A DNA stretch of 64,000 nt, taken from the NCBI GenBank assembly GCA_016748015.1, contig JAAOMT010000772.1, forward strand, positions 65,541 to 129,540, read 5' to 3'. The translations under genes and the position numbers were made by a program. How positions within the stretch are numbered: position 1 is the first letter of the stretch; every line of letters starts with the position of its first letter. Under the pieces are notes generated by a model that did not search any database, was not told the origin of the DNA, and saw only the letters and a program-made list of their open reading frames with translations. The stretch is from Geosiphon pyriformis. Taxonomy: Eukaryota; Glomeromycota; Glomeromycetes; Archaeosporales; Geosiphonaceae. Shown piece by piece: positions 25,652 to 36,526 of the stretch.

Positions 25652-27750
25652 GTGGCAGAAACAGAAATAGTAGGAACAAACCATTTAGGATTTGCCAAAT
25701 TCTTATTCCAACAGTACAGCCAACAATTAAAATTAAGCAATAATCATTATCCAGCAAAATCAGCCTTCAATTTTTATGTCAATAAAAGAATCAAAGATTT
25801 CTTAGGAGTACCAGTTAACATTGAATCAGCAAGGGAGAATTTCTACACAGAATTAATTTAACATACCAGCTTACCACAAAATCATAGTTTTGTGCCAATT
25901 ATCAAGGAAATTAATCAAACCATTAAAAAATATACACAACAATAATTTCCCATTACCTATGCAGACAAAGATAAAGGAAAATTACAAACATCAGCAGTAA
26001 CACCAAAAAAAATCCAAGTACCAAACTGGAAAAAACAAAGAATTGAATTCCCAACATATCTATCATATTATCACACACCTGGAAGTACAATTAATATTTT
26101 ATTAGCAGGCATGTCCACATCAACCTTTGGATAACTTTTATTTCAAAGTAAACAAAAGAAAGCAGAATTACTAGGAACTTATGGTGATTACTTTGAAAGA
26201 TTTAAATTATGCTTGCCAATGCCATTAAGATTCCAATTACTGCCATCTCAACCAGATTTTGAAATAGCTAATTTGTGAGAGATAACTGAATTAGAAGAGA
26301 AGGAAGATAACAATCAGAAATTCAATTACCAAAACCCAATTGCTAAAAACCCAGAAATTGAAATCCTGAACATTCAAACTCACAAAGACCTGATTGTAGA
26401 AAATCTGGAAATTAAAACTCTGAATTTTTAAACTTCCCAAAATCAGAATGATCTAATCCTTGACATTAATAATCAACAAAACTTATTTTCAGTAATCATT
26501 ATCAACCCACCACCAGTTGACACATTATAACAACTACTGCCACAACCTCTAATTCAATTACCATCACAACAACAACAACAACTGAACTTAGATCCAATGG
26601 CTTACACTCCAGTAGCAAAACTCGAGAAATTCACAGGTGAAGAGAACAACACACAAATGTGGCTGAATGATGTGAAAAAAGTCATCACAGTCAACAGATG
26701 AAACAATACTAAAGCACTCTAAGCTATCTTCTATTTCTTACAGAATACTACTGACTCGTGGTATCAAAGTTTAGTCATTAAACCTCAAACATTCCAAAAA
26801 TTTAAAGTTGCATTCTTGGGATATTTCAGTAATAATAACAGTATTAATTGCCTAGCCAACACATTTACTACTATTAAACAAAAAGAAACTGAAGCAGTTA
26901 CCACTTACTTGGGACATTTCTACAGGAATTTGCACCAAATTCAAGTAATTCAAGCTGATTATTTTACAGTGCCACTGATTCTAAACCAGTTCATCTGTAA
27001 ACTGTACAGTAGCATCCTCCAATGTGTATGCCCAATGCACTCACAAACTTTCCAAGATGCAGTTACTAATGCATGAAACTTCAAAGCCACCAAACTCGAA
27101 ACTAACTATGGTTAAGCTGTTAATTTAGTGATGAATGAATCATCTAAATTGGATTCTAAGCTGAAACAATTCAGTGATTCTATTGATAAAAAATTAGAAG
27201 GGTACTTAGCTAACAATCAGGCAGTTTATTAACCTCCACAATAATGCACTAATCAAGGAAATGCAAATCATTTCCAGAATCAGTTATATTTATCATCTGC
27301 GACCAATCAACAGTGGTAGCAGGAAATGTGTATTTGCCACTACTGTGATAAACAAAAACATTTGAGAATCAACTATAGGTTAAAAATAGAAAACTAATGA
27401 TTGGGAAACCAATATCAAAATCCTGATTACAGGTTTTAAACTCTGAATTATCAATTAAACCCAGAATTATATCAAATAAATTATCTACCTATAATGCAAC
27501 AGCCAATCTATTAACTATTAATTTATCAACCGACAATACCAGTAACTTATTAACTGCAGTTCCAACCCATCTATCAGTTACAGCCCCAAGTAATCTATCA
27601 ACCCCAACAAATTCAAACACCATCATAAAACTTTACTTCAAAACAGAGCCCAAAGACTGAAAATGACACAACAAAGCTAGAGATTGTCAATAATAGTCCA
27701 TTAACTAATCTCCAGTTTCTCAAACCAGCCATCAGGATCTCAACAATAGA
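25652..27750 (+). pseudogene. Gag of element I (family 2)
   Basis: Opens with GTGGCAGAAACAG (VAETEIVGTNHLGFAKFLFQ), no ATG; the first 69 codons are open and then a TAA follows. The core KLEKFTGEENNTQMWLNDVK is at about 26620 and the capsid-like block MGYFSNNNSINCLANTF runs open for 86 residues at 26816-27076. The zinc knuckle CHYCDKQKHLRINY-like at about 27340 has its last Cys lost. Tail repeats of the IYQ type end near 27610. About fifteen stops. Same domain order as H and B. Confidence 0.8.
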
Positions 27751-27752
27751 AT

Positions 27753-28333
27753 TTGGACACTGGATACACCCAAAACCTGAATGTTCAACACTATTTAAGT
27801 CTTTTAGTTACCCTAAAAAATGTTTCACCCAACAACCAGGAATCTAACCAGAACAAATCACTTACCAGCAACATACTTCCAGCCACTATAACCAATGATA
27901 AATCACTAGCAGCAATTTTTCCATTTGAATTTGAGGAATCATCACAAATACCATTGTTTAGTAGAGCCACACTTGAGGAAAAACCCATTACTGCTATGTA
28001 TACTGATGTTAAAGTCAATGGTCAGGTCATAAAACTGATCCTAAATAGTGGTTTAGCTGGCAGCATTATCACTAGACAACTCATGGATCAATTAAGTCAC
28101 TGAGTTGACTGTGCTGTCAGTGCAAAAATTATCACCACTAATGGTATCATGAAAACACCTATTGGTGAGATTGACAAGTTTTCATTCAAAATCAACAGTT
28201 TTATTATGTCTATTAAAGTTTTAGTGATAGAAGCCACCCAATATCAAGCTTTAGTTGGTAACAACTGGCTGTTCAAGACCAACATTATACTTAACTGGAC
28301 CACCCAAAAACTACAACTTAGCCAAAATAGTCA
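27753..28333 (+). pseudogene. Protease domain of element I (family 2), truncated
   Basis: Open to a TGA at 28101 and again after it. Reads DKSLAAIFPFEFEES, then KPITAMYTDVKVNG, then the active-site strand LILNSGLAGSII, where the catalytic Asp is Asn (GAT to AAT). The tail QYQALVGNNWLFKTN is typical. Homology with the B copy stops near 28333 (LQLSQNSQ), where LINE sequence begins. Cys-rich domain, dUTPase, RT, integrase and 3' LTR of I are absent. Confidence 0.8.
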
Positions 28334-29530
28334 GGTGTTTTGTTTAGAAAGAATGCAAATTCCAATTTTCACAATAAATGCTAATTGGAAAAAAAGTGTA
28401 TTTACTAAAAAATTGTGTCAAAGAATTTATCAATTAATTGAAATAAAGTCAAAGGTTATTCTGGGATTGCTGGCAATAAGCATGCTAATTTTCTAACTGA
28501 TACTGCCACCATGTTTGATTTATGTTGTTAGTTGGTGTGTTATGCTATTTTCTAGCTATTAAAGACAGACTTGTTTTTGGAAATGCTCATTATTTTATCA
28601 AGTGTCTTTTTAATATTGTTAGCTTTGTTAATTAGGATTTCAAATGTGCAAAAAACTGTGTAAATAGTGCTCTGTATAATGTGTTTAATATAGATAAAAC
28701 CTTTAGTGTATGACATTCTGATAGTAGGTTTTGATTTGGTTTTATTAGTTTTGTTTCTGTAGCACTCTGATTTTACTTTATAAAGACTCTATATTACCAA
28801 TTGTCTGTGGTCAAAAAAAAAACTGTACAATTTGAGCTATTTCAGTATGTTGTATATTTATTGTGAATTGGTTAAAAACTCTGATCCCATGTTTTTTTGT
28901 GTTCATAATATAAATACTAAAAAGGATCTAATCTTAAGAACTGTTGAATCTTAAACTAATTTATTGAATGTTTGTATTGCTAACAGTATAGTAATACAAT
29001 TTCTGTATAAGATTGAGTTTTTAAATTGTTTGTATATGTTATTGGTCAAAGGCTTTATGAAAAAAGAATGGGTAACTAACATGATATGCTTATTGGGTAG
29101 TGGTTCTAATGATGTGTCTTTGATTATTAATTTAGTCTAAAGTTTTATCAAGAGTTACAAATCCATTATGTGGTTGTCAACTGCCAAGCTGAGGATGCAT
29201 TATAAGAAACAGAGTTTCTTGTCATGTAATGAGTTCATAATACCAATTATATTTGGTCTGGCTTTCTTGTGATCTTTTGGTATGATTTTTGATTTCAGCA
29301 TTAAGATTGGTGTTTATGTTTGTTTTGGTTTGCATCCTTGTTTGTCTAGTGTACATTTTGACTTGCATGATTTTTTTGTGGTGAGTAGTTTAGGCGTTTA
29401 GTGTTGCCTTAATTGGCCCAAGTGGCTAGTCACATGTAGAAAGTGCATGAACCATACTTAATATAAGAGCTTGTATGATTCTATAGTCTTAAGTAGTGGT
29501 TGGGCTACACTTGTTAAAACGCTTAATAAA
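28334..29530 (+). pseudogene. 3' part of a LINE: RNase H remnant and 3' tail
   Basis: The frame near 28448-28510 reads VKGYSGIAGNKHANFLTDTA, which matches the C-terminal RNase H block of LINE elements (consensus like VKGHSGxxGNExAD-LA). The rest to about 29400 is a decayed frame with many stops. The end (29408-29515) carries the 3' tail shared with 11018-11125, followed by A-rich DNA. Whether the LINE inserted into I or both are joined by a deletion cannot be told. Confidence 0.6.
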
Positions 29531-29733
29531 AATAAAAAAAAATAATTTATTGGTGTAATAAACTAATTCAATAATATAATAGTTTAATAAAAAATAGAAT
29601 ATATAATTATAAGATTAATTTTATTCAAAATTATTAACTTATTAAAAAAACAAAAAAACAAAATTAAACTTTATTAATTATAATTAAGTAATATAAAAAA
29701 ATAAAAACATTAATATTACAAATTATTATAATA
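29531..29733. other. Extremely AT-rich spacer
   Basis: A-rich, beginning just after the LINE tail. No feature seen. Confidence 0.6.
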
Positions 29734-29841
29734 CAGAGGGTGTCCAAAAGTTTCCGAACAAGATTTTATTTAACAATAATATTTATTTTTTTATAAAATA
29801 AAACAAAATAAACAACATATTTATAATTTTATAGTAATTTT

Positions 29842-30090
29842 CTAAATTTTTCCATTAGGTGTTACTAAACGTTTAAGTCGGCGATATTTTTGGTGAGTAA
29901 ATAAACGTGGACGTCCTGAACGAGGTTTTGAATCAATTGAACCAGTTTCTTTAAATCGTTTTATTGTATCCGAAACTGTTGTCAAGCTGCAATTGACTAT
30001 GTTGGCAATATCACGATATTTCTTGCCATGCTGTTGTAATAAGCATATAGTATTACGTTGAGCGATCGTTAATTCTTTTTTTGCTCCCAT
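29842..30090 (-). CDS. HTH DNA-binding domain of a Tc1/mariner transposase (82 residues)
   Basis: Starts with ATG at 30090: MGAKKELTIAQRNTICLLQQ, then YRDIANIVNCSLTTVSDTIK (helix-turn-helix) and SIDSKPRSGRPR (GRPR minor-groove type motif). It ends LVTPNGKI and a stop. Normal Tc1 transposases have about 340 residues with a DDE/D catalytic domain after this part; that domain is absent, so the protein could bind ITRs but not cut. The frame is intact with no stops. A truncated internal-deletion derivative is the simplest view; a role as repressor is possible but unproven. Confidence 0.85.
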   Translation of the reverse strand: MGAKKELTIAQRNTICLLQQHGKKYRDIANIVNCSLTTVSDTIKRFKETGSIDSKPRSGRPRLFTHQKYRRLKRLVTPNGKI

Positions 30091-30099
30091 TTCGTTTTA

Positions 30100-30240
30100 A
30101 TAAAAACGACGAAAAAATCTTATATGCGCGTTACATTTCATTTTTATAAAAAAACGAGTATGAATAAAATCGATTATGCGCGTCGCGAAAAAACATTATA
30201 CACGCGTGTTTAAAAAATAAAAAACGCGTAATTAAATAAT
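30100..30240 (-). promoter_or_regulatory. CpG-rich region upstream of the HTH ORF, with ACGCGT sites
   Basis: Contains many CG dinucleotides in an AT-rich setting: two ATGCGCGT words, GCGTCGCG, and two ACGCGT words (30202-30207, 30234-30239). ACGCGT is the MCB site bound by fungal MBF at G1/S in yeasts. Whether it works here is unknown. Confidence 0.35.
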
Positions 30241-30341
30241 TAACTAACTTAATTTAGTAATAAACTCGTGCTTTTCTAATTATTCAAGCATGTGGAATGT
30301 TACTCCAAAGTTTGTTCAGAAACTTTTGGACACCCTCTGTA

Positions 30342-31060
30342 TTACTAATAATATTAATATCAAAAAACTTTAACATTTTTATAAACAAAATATAAAAAAT
30401 AAATTAATAAAATCTTTAAATTTTATAAATATCTTTAAAATACAAAAGTTTTAAAATTTAATATTATATAAAATACCAAAATTATAATAATTAAAAAGAA
30501 GATAATATATAACTTTAATTAAATAATTTTGAAAAAACAATTATTATTAATAATTAAAATATTATAATAATCATATAAAAAATTTTATAATTTTTTTAAA
30601 ATAAATAATATCTTCAAAACAGTATTTTTACAATATTTTAGCAATTTTAATAATATTATTTGTTTATAAAATCAATTTAATATTAAATAAAATAATAAGA
30701 AAGTAATTATTACTTATTAATATATTTTAATTACAATTTTTAACAAATTTAAATAATTAAACTTAATTATTATACAATATTACAAATTCTAAATTAATTT
30801 ATTAAAAGATTTAAAAACAGTGTTTTTTAATAAATATAACTAAAAATTTTTTAAAATTTTTTAAAAAGTTGTTATATTATTTAAAAATTTTAATTAATTA
30901 AACAAAAAGCAATTATAATAAATTATTAACTTAAAAATCAATAAAATATTTTATTTATAATTGATAATCAAGCTATATATTAATTAATTTAACAAAATAA
31001 TAATAATATATATTATTAAAATTCAACTTATTAATAAATTTAATTTCTTTGATAAAACAT
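30342..31060. other. Extremely AT-rich region
   Basis: Almost only A and T. No gene, repeat copy or structure recognised. It probably represents very old decayed repeats. Confidence 0.6.
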
Positions 31061-31803
31061 TATATTACCTATCTTTTTATAATTTAAAAACATTTGAACA
31101 GTTGTAAACAGAAGACAAAATTGCATTATTGATTTTATTTTTAAATACATCTGAAATTCTTAAACAGTTGTTTAAATATTATGTTCTAAAATTGCAGATT
31201 TTAAGATAGACACCTATAAACTCTCTATAGTATTTTGTTAAATTAAAAGTCAATCTTGTGAATAACTTTTTAGCAGATTTAGTAAAAAAATTTTTGAATA
31301 CCAGAATTTTCTTAGCCAACAATTTGTTTAATATGTTTTGGAATTTCAATCACTTTTTAATGTTTAAAATTTTGAAAAATTTTTATTATTTTAAAATAGT
31401 TTGCTTTTTAAAACACTCTGATATTGTCTTTGATAACAGACTGTTGAATAAGTATGGCTTGGTTATGAATTAAAAGATCTTTTACTGCTGAAAAAAATTA
31501 AGCTTTAAGAATCTAGTATTATTGTGGTTTAAAAAAGCTTTAGTTTACATGGCTAATTTTTCTGTTGATTTTAATGAAACTGTTTTTACTTTTAGTTGTA
31601 CAGATTTTTTTGCTTAGATAGTTTTTTAGACATTCAAGAGTATTTATATAGCTTATAAGCAGCTTTTTTTAATGTTTACATGAATAATTCATTAAAGTGT
31701 TTAAAAACAACAGAAGTTATTGGTAAAATGGCAGCTTATTTTTCTAATATTAATATAAGTATAAGCATTAAAGTATATAGATTTTTGTTTTTTATATTGA
31801 CAG
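31061..31803 (+). pseudogene. Unassigned decayed coding-like stretch, possibly LINE
   Basis: A 71-codon frame at 31258-31473 reads NNFLADLVKKFLNTRIFLAN and later DIVFDNRLLNKYGLVMN. The start could be the end of an RNase H (compare NANFLTDTA in the LINE at 28500), but the match is short. No start codon, tail or partner domain supports it further. Confidence 0.25.
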
Positions 31804-32790
31804 TATTATCAGTAGAATTTTATTTATTAAATTAGCATAAAATTACTCTTATAATTCTTATTATTAATTAATATATATTAATATTGTTTCAATTATTACT
31901 TATTACTTAATTAAATTATGGAATATTATTATTTAATTAATAATCCAATTTGTACAATAAAAATTAGAATAATTAAATTACACAATACCATAAACTATGT
32001 AATATTCAAGAATTTGCAAAAATTTGCAAAAATTTGCCAAAATAATGAATAGTTTACTAAAATAGTTAATAGTTTAATAAAATAACTTGTAATTTGTTAA
32101 AATATATTTTTAATTTATTAAAATCATAACAAAAATAAAATTCAAGTTTATAAACTAGTATTACAATAAACTGTATAAAAAAAGAGCTTTTTTTTCAAAA
32201 AAATGTATCTTATCTTAGCTTTATCAGAATTATTTTACCACAAATATCTTACTTTAGATTTATCTTTGTTAGTACAATTCAAAATAAAAATATACTTTAA
32301 AAACCAATTTTTTTAATAATTACACTTAAAATTTCCTAAAACTCAATTAATGTTTTGAAATTAACTAACTATTAATTTCAGTAATTTGTTAGTAACTAGG
32401 CCTAAATAGAAAATGATTTTTTTAATAAAATTCCATTTTTTTATATTTGTTATATTTTTTTTTATTTTTTTTATTATAATTATTAAGGTAGCCTACAAAT
32501 AAAATTTTTGTAGAAAAATTGACTTTTATAGCAAAGTAATTACACATTTTTAGTAAGCTTTCAGATGAGCAATTTTTGAAAAAAAGTTAATATTTACTAC
32601 AATATAACTATACAATATAATTGGTATAGAATTGGTCATTTTACTTATAAGTCCAACAGTTCAAATTATATAAAACAATTTAAAGATAAATTCAGTTATC
32701 AAAGGTTTATAAGCTTTCAATAAACATAAATTAACAGCAACCAAATATTAAACAACAAGCAAAAAAAAAGACCAAAAATTTTCAGTAATA
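31804..32790 (+). repeat. 5' LTR of element F (family 1, decayed)
   Basis: TATTATCAGTAGAATTTTA ... TTTTCAGTAATA fits TGTTACTAGTAGAATTTTAG ... CTGGTAACA after transitions; 987 bp, near full length. Followed by TTTAGTGCTCTTTCAC, the primer-binding site position. The left flank is ACAG (31800-31803). Confidence 0.85.
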
Positions 32791-35633
32791 TTTAGTGCTC
32801 TTTCACAAAAATAACATAGTAATAATAACTTTAAATTAGTGATTACAACTAATACAACAACTTTAAAGTATTATTAGTTGATTTAGATTTACTACAAACA
32901 AAGATTTAACATTCAAGACGAAATTAAAATTTTCAACAAAACATTATATTAATATATTAAAAACTGTATTAACAACTATTTTTTTAAAAATTACAATATT
33001 TTAGAAGTTAAAAACACCCTCTATAAAAACTTATTACACTATTCTCACCTAAGAACAGAAGACCTTAATAGTAAAACACTCAACACTTATTTTCAAGAAT
33101 TTAACTTTAATATTATTCAATATTGTAAAAAAAAATATCTAGTACAATTTAAATTTTTTTAAACATAGAATCAGAGCCTGAGAATAATAACAAAAAAAAC
33201 AAAAACAAAATCCAAAAACAATTCATAATACACCAAAAATAACTGCCAAACATTTGCAAACATCTAAACAAAAAACCAGTGTCAAATTACTATTTTCTAT
33301 TATATTATTTCTAATTTTACTTGCTTAATCACAAATACTTAATTTACTTCTTATCTGGTTTTCAAGACCAGAAGATTTCACCTTACCAAAAAGCCTTATT
33401 CAACAGTTAGAAGTCATATTTACTAACACCAATCTTCTTAATTTTTTAACAAAGAACCAAAGTAATTATTTTAATACCAATAAAAATTTTTTTGAGTTTA
33501 CAGAAAAAAATTACTAAAGACAAGAATACAAAAAAAATAGCAACTATTTATATTGCAAAAATTACTGAATTTATTAAAAAAAATACAAACACCAGTACAC
33601 AAGAATGGCTTAACAAAGTCCAAAAAACAAGAGATACAAATAGATAAAATATAGCAAGAATATTAAAAGCAATTTCTTATTTTCTTCAAAAAATTACAGA
33701 TAAATAGTTTAAAAACTTAAACACATTTTTTGGAATTTAACAAGCATTCAAAAATGCTTTTTTAGAACAATTTACTAATAACAACATTTCTATTACTTTC
33801 CAAAACTGATTTTAAAACATCAAACAAAAACTTTTTAAATTTGTTATAATCTATCTTAAAAAGTTCAACAAACTTTTTTAATAAATTTGATAATTAAAAA
33901 CTAACAAATATTATTTTAACACTTAAATTTTGAACCAATTCATAACCAGATTAAAAGATAAATTAATCAAAAAAGTTTGTTTTATGTTTTAGCAAACTTA
34001 ACTACAGTCATTTGACATGCAAAAACTACAAAATAGCAATAAAAAAAGCAAACTATACCAAACTTGTTAATCTTGCAATTAGTGAAACCAGCTCAACAGC
34101 TGAAAAAAAAATTAATTAACTTACAAAGAAAGTTAAAAACTATTTTACTAAATAACAACAATAGCAACAACAAAAACATTAACCACTTCAAAGACACAAT
34201 CAAAATAATTACCCATCATTATTAAACAACCAATTTCAAAACTATTACTATTGTGAAATTTTAAAATACTTAAAACAAAATTGCCAAAAGATACAAAGAA
34301 ATCAACAATTAAGAAATAATCAATGTTATTCTCAATTTTAGCAATTCTATTACCAATTTCTATTACTAACTTATTATTTATCAAGATCTCAATATTAGAA
34401 CAATTCTTATCAACCTATTTCACAATCTATTTAACAACAATATTTACAACTCTTAATTTAGCAATATTAAATACCTGCTTAAAGATTGGTTCAATAAAAC
34501 CAATTTACAACAAATAACAACAGATTTAATTTCAACAATCAATTAGTTTTTCAAAATCAAATTTAACAAAGACCCACATATTATTATACTTAATTCAGCT
34601 ATTTATAATGCCAGAAAAATCGAATTTTTAGCAAACTGTACTTTCTAAAAATGAAGCTGTAACAACAAAACAAAATTCTTTTAGTAATACTATTTTATTA
34701 GCCAAAATTGTCCAAAACATCAATTTGTCTAATATTTTTCTATTTGAATTTAAAGCCAACAAATCATCATTTTTATTCAGCAATGTAGCAATTATTAAAC
34801 AAAAAGCAATTACAGCTATGTATACTAAAGCTAAAGTTAAAAGAAAGCCAATTCAATTAATTTTAGATAGTAGATTTATTGGAAGTATTATTATCTATCA
34901 GTTGATATAATAACTATAATAAAATGTTAACAAACTTGCCTAAACAGTTATTATTACAACCAATATCATAAAAAAAACTTTAGTAGAAAAAATTGACAAC
35001 TTTCTGTTTACTATTAATGGAATTACCATTTTAATTAAAGTTCTTGTTATAAATATATTCCAATATTAAGCTTTTGTTAAAAACAATTGGTTTTTTAAAG
35101 CCAATACAAATCTAGATTAGGAAACTTAGGAATTAAAAATTTTATATTAAAAACAATATACCAAAGTATCTATTACTTGTAATACTTTCAACAAATAATT
35201 GGAAAAGCTTCTGTGTTTAAATTTAAAAAAGAGAAAAAAATGCCAATTACTGAAACTTATATGACTTTTGGATTAACATCCAATTAGACCAAAGAAACAA
35301 AACAAGAAATTTTTAAAGAAACCAAAGGATAAAACATTGTCTATTATTCCAAATCAAAACTACAAAAATAGCTACTATATATTCTACTTAAATGCAAAGA
35401 TTGCAAGAAAAAACTTTTATTTATAAAAGCTTATATATCTTCAGAAAAGAAATATAAAACACATACTTATTATTACTATAAAGTCTGCCACCAAGAACAA
35501 TTTAGATACTCTAAACAAAGCAGAAAATAGAACAACACTCTTTGTCTTACTTGTGAAAAACTATTATTAAAAAAATGCAATTAGATTAATGTTGTAATAA
35601 AAAAAATATGTGATCAAACCTGCTGTTACTCAT
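32791..35633 (+). pseudogene. Internal region of element F: Gag, protease, start of Cys-rich domain
   Basis: Gag words at about 33590-33700 (STQEWLNKVQKTRD) match C and D. Protease at 34700-35110 reads SNIFLFEFKANKSSFLFSN and LILDSRFIGSIII (catalytic Gly changed). The Cys-rich domain starts at about 35390 and ends at VICDQTC. Changes relative to A are mostly E to K, D to N, A to V, P to L and T to I with many new TAA/TAG, that is C:G to T:A. The frame is broken at 35633 by the LTR of B inside the Cys-rich domain. The rest of F is outside or lost. Confidence 0.8.
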
Positions 35634-36464
35634 AGAATATAGAATGTATATTAGCATATAAATTAGCCAATCTGAAATAGCCATAGTAAATGTGAAATTC
35701 TAGGATTCCTCTCAAAGAAATTGCAGAATTCCAGGAATTTCAGGATTTTCATACAAGATATTACAGGATTCTAGAATTCCAGGATTCCTTTCAAAGGAAT
35801 TGTAGGATTTCAGGAATTCCAGAATTCCTGATGTAAAGAATTGAGGAATTGAGGAATCTCAATTATATATATATATTGGTAACATTAAAAGTAGAAAAAA
35901 ACAGACCTCTTAGTTTAGATTTGATCTAAGCAATCTTTCACATTACAAAAATCAAATAAATAATTATTTACTATCTCAAATCTATTTATTATTATCAAAA
36001 CTTTATGTTGATAGTAATTGATACTTAACTACACTAGAACAATAGCTCTTAATCACGGCTATTGACAGGATACTAACTTTTATCACCTTGGTTTATTTCT
36101 TTATTTTCTTTTATTTTCTTTTTTGTTATTGTTTTGTTGTGTACTAATTGATTAAAGCACTGAGTTATTAATGTCAAGAATTGCCTGGTAAAAGACCTCT
36201 GTGAGTGGATAAAGCAGGTAAAGGAATTACAGATTACTTACTAGAGGAGTACTAACCATCAAGCTAAAGAAAAAAATTGACAGAATTGTGATTCTGAAAA
36301 GCTATGGATAAAACAATTATTGAATCTCTGTTTATTATACAAAAGACTTAACCAAAACCTTTAGATACCAATACCTTCAGATCATTATCATTGCGAATAG
36401 CTTCTGAGCACCAAGTTACAGGTTTTGTTATTTGATTTGAGACTTCAAATAATCATTTGTAACA
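35634..36464 (+). repeat. 5' LTR of element B (family 2)
   Basis: TGTTACTCATAGAATATAG ... ATTTGTAACA, 831 bp, inserted into F after ATCAAACCTGC. It has the GAATTC/GGATTCC array (about 35694-35850). The primer-binding site TGGTGCTCTCTGTG is at 36467 with a pairing arm at 36491-36509. Confidence 0.9.
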
Positions 36465-36526
36465 TTTGGTGCTCTCTGTGAAGTATAATCCTACAGAGAA
36501 CCAGTACCAACAACAATTATCCAAAA

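Larger units (their letters stand above)
29734..30339 (-). mobile_element. 606-bp Tc1/mariner-like element
   Basis: Inverted terminal repeats of 27 bp start CAGAGGGTGTCCAAAAGTTT at the left (29734-29760) and mirror at 30313-30339, with one mismatch. They are flanked by TA on both sides (29732-29733 and 30340-30341), the hallmark Tc1/mariner target duplication. The interior holds one small ORF on the minus strand and a CpG-rich stretch (30100-30240). Composition contrasts with the nearly pure AT around it, so the insertion is recent. Confidence 0.93.
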
